Shown here: in pieces, positions 58,041 to 64,000 of the stretch
Layout of the letters: each line of letters opens with the position of its first letter
Numbering within the stretch: the stretch's first letter is position 1
Source of the DNA: Rotaria macrura
Lineage: Eukaryota > Rotifera > Eurotatoria > Philodinida > Philodinidae
Length of the DNA: 64,000 nucleotides
Assembly (NCBI GenBank): GCA_900239685.1
Contig: OENT01000704.1
Coordinates: forward strand, 1-64,000
Direction: 5' to 3'
Notes under the pieces: generated by a model
What the model saw: the letters and a program-made list of their open reading frames with translations, nothing else
The model's database searches: none
What the model was told of the DNA's origin: nothing
Translations under genes and position numbers: made by a program

Positions 58041-61000
58041 ATGTTATCGACTGCGAATCATTGGCTTTCGTCAACAATGATCAATGGAACAAGAAATGAT
58101 ATGCGCTTCATTGGTGACAATAATCAATATACAGAGCTTTCACAATATGTCGAACCCATATGGGCTAGTTTATCCTTGGTTACAAGTACGTAATTGAAAG
58201 TTTGTTATTTAAAAACAAGAAAATACAAATCCTAGTATACTCGATTACATATCTGATTTATTATTAGTAGTACTACTGTGGCATTTGCTATTATTGGTTG
58301 TATGTTATTGAGAAAAATTTTATTCATAACTATTTCTTTTAATTATGATGTGTTACTTATTATTAGAAGAGAATGAATTCATAAGTATAATAGAGAGATC
58401 AATATTTTACAAGTAGAAATGTTGTCAACTAGACATGATCCTAAGTCATTCAAGGATATTATTATATGAAAAAATATAAAAGCTGTTGAAACATAATAAG
58501 AATTCTGAAAAATGAATAAATAACAAGACAAAAAGAAAGCCGTATGCTTAAATATTCTGAATGCGGAAATGGATAAAACCTATTATTTTTCATAAGAAGA
58601 CGACAAAAATCAATCGGAGAAGTTTACGGAAAAAACGACAGATATCATTTATATAGATTTTGTGATTAAGTATTTTTTTTTCTATTTACTCTCTAGTTAT
58701 TTTATTTACTGTATGTGGTAATAGTCTTGTTTGTATTGCTGTTATACGCGAACGGCATTTACAAAATACGACTAATTATTTTTTAACATCACTTGCATTT
58801 ACTGATTGTCTTGTGGCATGTCTTGTTATGCCATTAGCTGTTACTGTTGAACTTATTGGACATTTTCCATTTAATGCATTAGCTTGTAATGTTTGGTTAA
58901 CATTCGATGTGTGTTGTAGTACATCTTCGATATGGCATATGAGGTAAACGAAAATCATTACAAGAAGGAAACTATTTGAAATGTCATTTTTCGTCTATTT
59001 TTAGTGTGATGTCTCTCGATCGGTATCTTACATTGAGATATCCACTAAAATATGGACGAAATAAACGACGTAGTTTAATGGCTTATAAAATTATAACAAT
59101 ATGGTACGGAAATTATTTCTTTTTTTAATAAAAAAAAACCGTCGTTTTTTATTTTGTCTTTAATTTTTGAATAGGTTAATCTCCTTTGGTATTTGTTTGC
59201 CATTATTTATTCTTGGCCTGGTTGATTCATCGAATGTGTATGATGAAAGAACACGCGCTTGCTTTCCAGCTCATCGAACATTTAAAATATACGGTTCATT
59301 CGTTGCCTTTTTTATTCCACTAATTATTATGATTGTTACGTATGCATTGACAATGAGTGCCTTACAACAAGCACATACAACAAAAAAAAGACGTCGTACA
59401 AGACGAGAAAAAATGCATGCTGTTATTAATCTAGCAACCATGGCTATGAGATGGAAACGAGCTGTTAATAGTGAGACAAGTGAAGAACAAAAATCTTCTA
59501 TTCAATCGACACCAACCAGATCGAAAGAAAAACTTCATTCATTAAGTTTCATATCGGCATCATTAAGTTATCAACGTAAACGTGCTTCATCATTACTTAC
59601 TAGTGAACATCATTCGACAGGTCAAAAAGATTTATCGAAACGAATATTTGTTTCTCATCATCGTTTGAATGAAACATCAAAACCACTAACACCGATGACT
59701 TGGTATAAACGACGAGAAAAACATCTACAAACATTACCAGAAAAATCAAGTAAATAAGTGAACATGAACGTTTTTGTTGTTTCATTTATGAATCGATCTT
59801 GTTTGTCTGTGTTTTAGTTGAGCAAGCATCTCCACTGTTAACTCGTCATCTCAATCCTGATATGACGACCCATATCAGTTCACATACTAAACGTTCACAT
59901 TCATACACACCATTACTCGATGTTGAAGATGCTCGTAAAGATCGACGACGAAGTTCATCCGTTCATGCACTTCTTCAGATACGTCGTGATTCAGCTAAAA
60001 TAAGTGAAGAGCTTGAAAACTTAACAGCTCAGCTATCGGCAACAATGAATGATAGTAATTCTTCGAATAAACGACTATCGATACCTGCTTTTCGTACTTC
60101 TGGATTACTTAAAAATGAAACACCAACAATCAATCAATTACTTGCTGGAACAACAATAAATCGACCAATCTTTAATTCGAATTCATATTTAACCGTCGAT
60201 TCAAATGTTACCCATTTGAATGATCAAGATGAACAACAGCGTGGTCGTTCGTAAGTTTTTCTTTTAGATTTCAACGAAACATCCTGTTTTGATATGTAGA
60301 ATAAAGGTTATAAAGAGAAAAAACTAGAATCCGTATTTCCTGAAATCATTGAGTGAATTGTCACGAGTACAGAATTAGTTAAAAGAACAGATTTCTAATC
60401 ACGCTAGTAGTTCAATGGATTTGTTAAATTGCTCGAAACTTGAAATTTTTTTAGGAGATACTCATACGACCTTCATTCATACGAACATTCTTAGAAGATG
60501 GTTTTAGAGAAGATAATGAGTATTTTATTACTCAATCATAGTTCGTATATCAGCTATGACTGGAAATAGCATTATTATTTCATTGTAAATGATGAAGATG
60601 TAGACATGAAATCCGAGCTCAGTTAACTAAAAGCTTTCGTGAAAAATTCTCTTCCCGTGTAGGGTTTCAATACTCATGTTAACAAAGCATTCTCATTGCT
60701 GTACACAAAGCTGCAAATTGTTTTTGATAAGATGAATCCCTAAACATGTTTTTCTTTTTCATTAAGAATTGAAATTCAATGAAGCAAAAAGATTGGTGTC
60801 TGTTTTTAAATATGTGTCGTATGATAGAGGTTTCGAATTTTTGTTCTTCTCATATATCAGAAATAGCTAGCTACACATCATTAACTGCCTGTATGTGGAA
60901 TAAGGTAACTTTGATTTTGTTTTCTTACCAAGGGAATGGAAAACATAGCTCATCGATTACTCAAGTCGATTTTAGGCCCCTCAGTTCATATTAAAGAAAA

Positions 61001-62376
61001 CATTTTTGTACTTAGCTAGTCTAGATGTGAATATATATTCTGTCAACATTTTATCCTTGGGCTAAAAATTTCCTTTCTCTCCTAGACAAACTGCAGAGAC
61101 TCGATTATCATCGCTCGACTCAAACGATGACAAAGCAACTGTCAATATTAGTTCACCTGTACCAAACCTTCTGATTACACATGATAGCATCAACAATTTA
61201 CAAAACAATTTGAATATTACGAAGACGAATACTAATACAAACACTACTAACACTATTCATAATAATAATAATAATAATAATAATAGCACTGCAACCAATC
61301 TTAATGTTAATTGTAATCATGAGCCGGGAACACGTCGTCTTACATCACCATCTAAAATTGAAACAACATGTCAACGTATTAAAGATTGGATTACAACTAT
61401 AACATTATCAACAGCACTTGAACAAGATTCAAGGATACAACCACGTTATGTATCAGCTATTAATGTAACAGAAAATACACCGATGTTGAAGGGACAAAAA
61501 CAAAATTTACATAATGTTCCATTGCCAAATTTCAAACGATATTTTCCTCGTATTGAACAACTATATGGACACACACCAGCACCCAACGCTATAGTTCGTT
61601 CACAGCAACAACAATACCAGCAACAGCAGCAACTACAGCAACAACAACAACAACAACTTTTACTTGTTGATAATCATGTTGCATCTGTCCATAGTTTCGC
61701 TGCTATGCAACGAAGTAGTGTTTGTTCAATAACGTCATCGACGTTAACAGCTCGATTTCTTCATACACATCGGCCAAGTTTGTCGTCATCACTAGGCTCT
61801 GGATCTCAACAAGCTCTGCGAAAACGTCCACCACGTTTACATGATGGAATGTCTCAAGCTAGTTTTCAAATGGTTTCATTAGATACGGAAGATTCCTCAT
61901 CAGGTTCATCAAGCCTTACACATCAATCAGCGAACGTACAAGCTGCTATGAATATTGTCGGTAGTCCGACATCGCCTTCGTCCCATCGCAAACATCCAAC
62001 ATTTCGAAACTTAACGAAAACATCCGCAAGTAATGAACGTAAGGCAATGCGTGTTCTATTGATTATCTTTTCCATCTTCGTCATATTATGGACACCATTT
62101 TTCGTTATTAATCTTTTATCTTGTTTCATAACTAATATTCATCCGATCTTTATTTCTGTATCAACATGGCTTGGTTATTGTTCATCGGGCGCCAATCCTA
62201 TTATATATACTATATTTAGTCGAGCTTTTCGTCGTGCTTTCGTCAATATATTAACATGTCGGAAAGCGATGACTTCACATCGTTCACAAATGTTTAGTCC
62301 ATCGTGTCATTCTATGACCATGTCAGTTGTTCGAAAAATGTCAACAGTTAGTAAAGGACAAACTGATGTACATTAA
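58041..62376 (+). CDS. 5-HT2-like aminergic GPCR with giant third loop
   Basis: Six exons (58041-58185, 58697-58943, 59005-59103, 59175-59749, 59818-60250, 61086-62376) give 929 aa. Class A landmarks: Asn57 (1.50), Asp85 (2.50), Cys112 (3.25), Asp119 (3.32, the amine-binding aspartate), DRY at 136-138, TM5 GSFVAFFIPLIIMIVTYALT (5-HT2-like [20 protein letters not shown]), TM6 KAMRVLLIIFSIFVILWTPF, and TM7 GYCSSGANPIIYTIFSRAFR with NPxxY. The loop between TM5 (ends about 230) and TM6 (starts about 818) is roughly 590 residues, Ser/Thr-rich with basic patches, an Asn run and a Gln run. Such receptors usually couple to Gq and PLC. A serotonin ligand is inferred from similarity only; octopamine, dopamine or orphan function is possible. 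Confidence 0.92.
61260..61285 (+). repeat. AAT repeat coding an Asn run
   Basis: Tandem AAT codons give NNNNNNNN within the third intracellular loop of the receptor. A CAA/CAG-rich segment coding a Gln tract follows at about 61605-61656. Both are likely to vary in length between alleles. Confidence 0.85.
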
Positions 62377-64000
62377 ACGTATATTTGACATACACATCTG
62401 TATTTTTTTGTGATAAATATATGTATATAAGTATGCATATATTTATTATATTTATTTATATAACGACACTCGACGCTTGTTGTTTCTTTCCAATGTCAAA
62501 TAACATTTTGTCCATTGTATGAAAATATATAGTAGACGAATGTCAAAATCAGTATTAATTGATACAAATATTGACTACTAACAGATGTTGAATATTAAAT
62601 AAGTGTGTTTATGTCTAGAACAATTCCTATGCTATAGCATAATGGAAATATTTTTCAGATGGACTACATAGACTATTAATTTAATATAAAAATATATACA
62701 TGTACTGATGTAGAATATTTTAAATGCAATAAGAAGTTGTTGAAATATATAAGCGCATAAAAGAATAGAAATCGATCAGTCTAGTATTATTTATTTTCTT
62801 TACATAATTGAGTTCATGATTTGATTTTCTAGTACATCTATCATTCGATCACATTAATAGAGTACAGACTTGTAACTATGTCCTCTTCGTTCGAGCATAG
62901 TTTTCTTTTGTAATTGTAATTAGCCTTTTTGTTTTCGTATGACATTTTCAAATACTAAAATGTGTATTTTATTTGAAATCTATGTGTCATCATGCAAGAA
63001 GCTGTCTCTTGTGAAAACTTGCCGATGATAGAGTGTATGACATTACTCATAGAATTCTTCTTTTAATGTTAACTAGTCCCAATGAGACTTTTACTCATGA
63101 AAATAGTTGTTTTTCCTATAGACTTGACATTATAACATTTGGCTTGTTCTCAGTTGAAAGAACAATGTTGACTACTAAGAACGAAAGAAAACAAAAATTG
63201 TTTTCGAAATATTCATTTAACTTTAGTTTTGCGATGATGAAAATCTTTTAAATCATAGAAAAGATTTTCAAGCAAGTTGATAATATTTAATCACGATGGT
63301 GAACTAATCTATTTTGATTCGAATTTAATTAATTATTGATGATAAATTTTGTCTATTGAAATTCTATTGTAAAGAGAATTGATTATTCAATGTCGAATTA
63401 TTTGATTTTCCAGTATTTGAATAGAAAAGATGAAGGACGTCATGTCAATTGTGATGTACAAAGGTTAACTCTATCTTTAAACCAACGAGACATTTTTCTT
63501 ATGAGAAAGAACATTAATAATTCATCGGTGCACTCAATTAGAATAAAATTAAACATGTTCTGGTACTTCTTCTATTCACATTATCTTCCGACTTGAATTG
63601 ATCGAAAATTAAAGGTACAAAAATAACTGCCATCTTGACTATGTCAATAACATCAAAATATGATGAAAACGACCACTAGAATCAACAAACTTTCGAGTTT
63701 CTTTTTAATATTTTTTTTCTTCCTATTTGTGCAATACGAGCGTGATTTAATACACTTATATGATTTCTCGAAAATATAAATTGAATGAAAAAGAGAACAG
63801 AGTACGTCAAGTTTTTCTTGTTTTAATATTTTCGAATTATTTTTAATTTTGTCTTCAATAAACAAGATTGCCAGCAAGAATGAAGCAAATAAGCGTAAGT
63901 GATAAAAAAATTCTTCATTATTTATAATACTTTAATCGATTTTTCATTAGTATCTAATTAAGATTTTCTACTTCCTATTTTTTAATGCCACAAGAACGTT
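62377..64000. other. Right end of window, no gene seen
   Basis: The receptor 3' UTR comes first, with TATATATTTATT-type sequence at 62430-62460. The remainder is AT-rich with only unsupported short frames. Confidence 0.4.

Overview
This is AT-rich nuclear DNA from a small, gene-dense animal genome. Nearly all introns are 45-100 bp with GT-AG ends, and the genes include metazoan signalling families: a Wnt ligand, a metabotropic glutamate receptor, a 5-HT2-like receptor, a claudin-like protein and a tetraspanin. Together with genes that look non-animal, and 3' splice sites that abut start codons (as expected where spliced-leader trans-splicing occurs), this points to a bdelloid rotifer. The species call is inference; the animal origin is secure. 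I reconstructed 19 full exon chains by eye. In each, the exon lengths sum to a multiple of three and the splice phases agree.

Layout. 1-2 kb: the 5' part of a 5S rRNA gene running off the left edge, and a degraded 5S fragment. 2-5.1 kb: a 771-aa coiled-coil protein (-). 5.1-8.3 kb: no coding signal. 8.3-14.1 kb: a neuronal calcium sensor (-), neuferricin/CYB5D2 (+) with a 369-bp hAT-type MITE in its last intron, and the NatB catalytic subunit NAA20 (-). 14.3-21.5 kb: a packed housekeeping block with AGPS (-), LYRM2 (-), an unknown ORF (+), EMC7 (-) and NDUFAF8 (-); the last two overlap by 8 bp. 23.1-28.5 kb: a metabotropic glutamate receptor (-) with a poly-G assembly gap in one intron. 28.5-33.7 kb: a 5-kb stretch without genes. 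33.7-35.0 kb: a divergent Wnt (-).

36.5-40.9 kb: two unrecognised genes, divergently arranged (a 648-aa propeller-like protein and a 247-aa single-pass membrane protein). 41.0-45.2 kb: a divergent pair, a Gfo/Idh/MocA oxidoreductase (-) and a six-hairpin glycosidase-like protein (+), which looks like an acquired sugar-metabolism pair. 47.2-50.4 kb: a RAMAC-like cap-methyltransferase activator (-) interrupted by an in-frame TGA, axonemal dynein p28/DNALI1 (+) and Asterix/WDR83OS (-). 52.8-53.9 kb: a claudin-like four-pass protein (+). 55.9-56.7 kb: a tetraspanin (+). 58.0-62.4 kb: a 929-aa 5-HT2-like GPCR (+) with a third intracellular loop of about 590 residues.

Most genes are unrelated housekeeping or signalling genes that happen to be neighbours. 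The arrangements that may matter functionally are NDUFAF8/EMC7, which share a splice site, LYRM2/AGPS, which are 59 bp apart on the same strand, and the divergent oxidoreductase/glycosidase pair. I found no CRISPR array, no tRNA, no retroelement and no clearly new multi-gene system.
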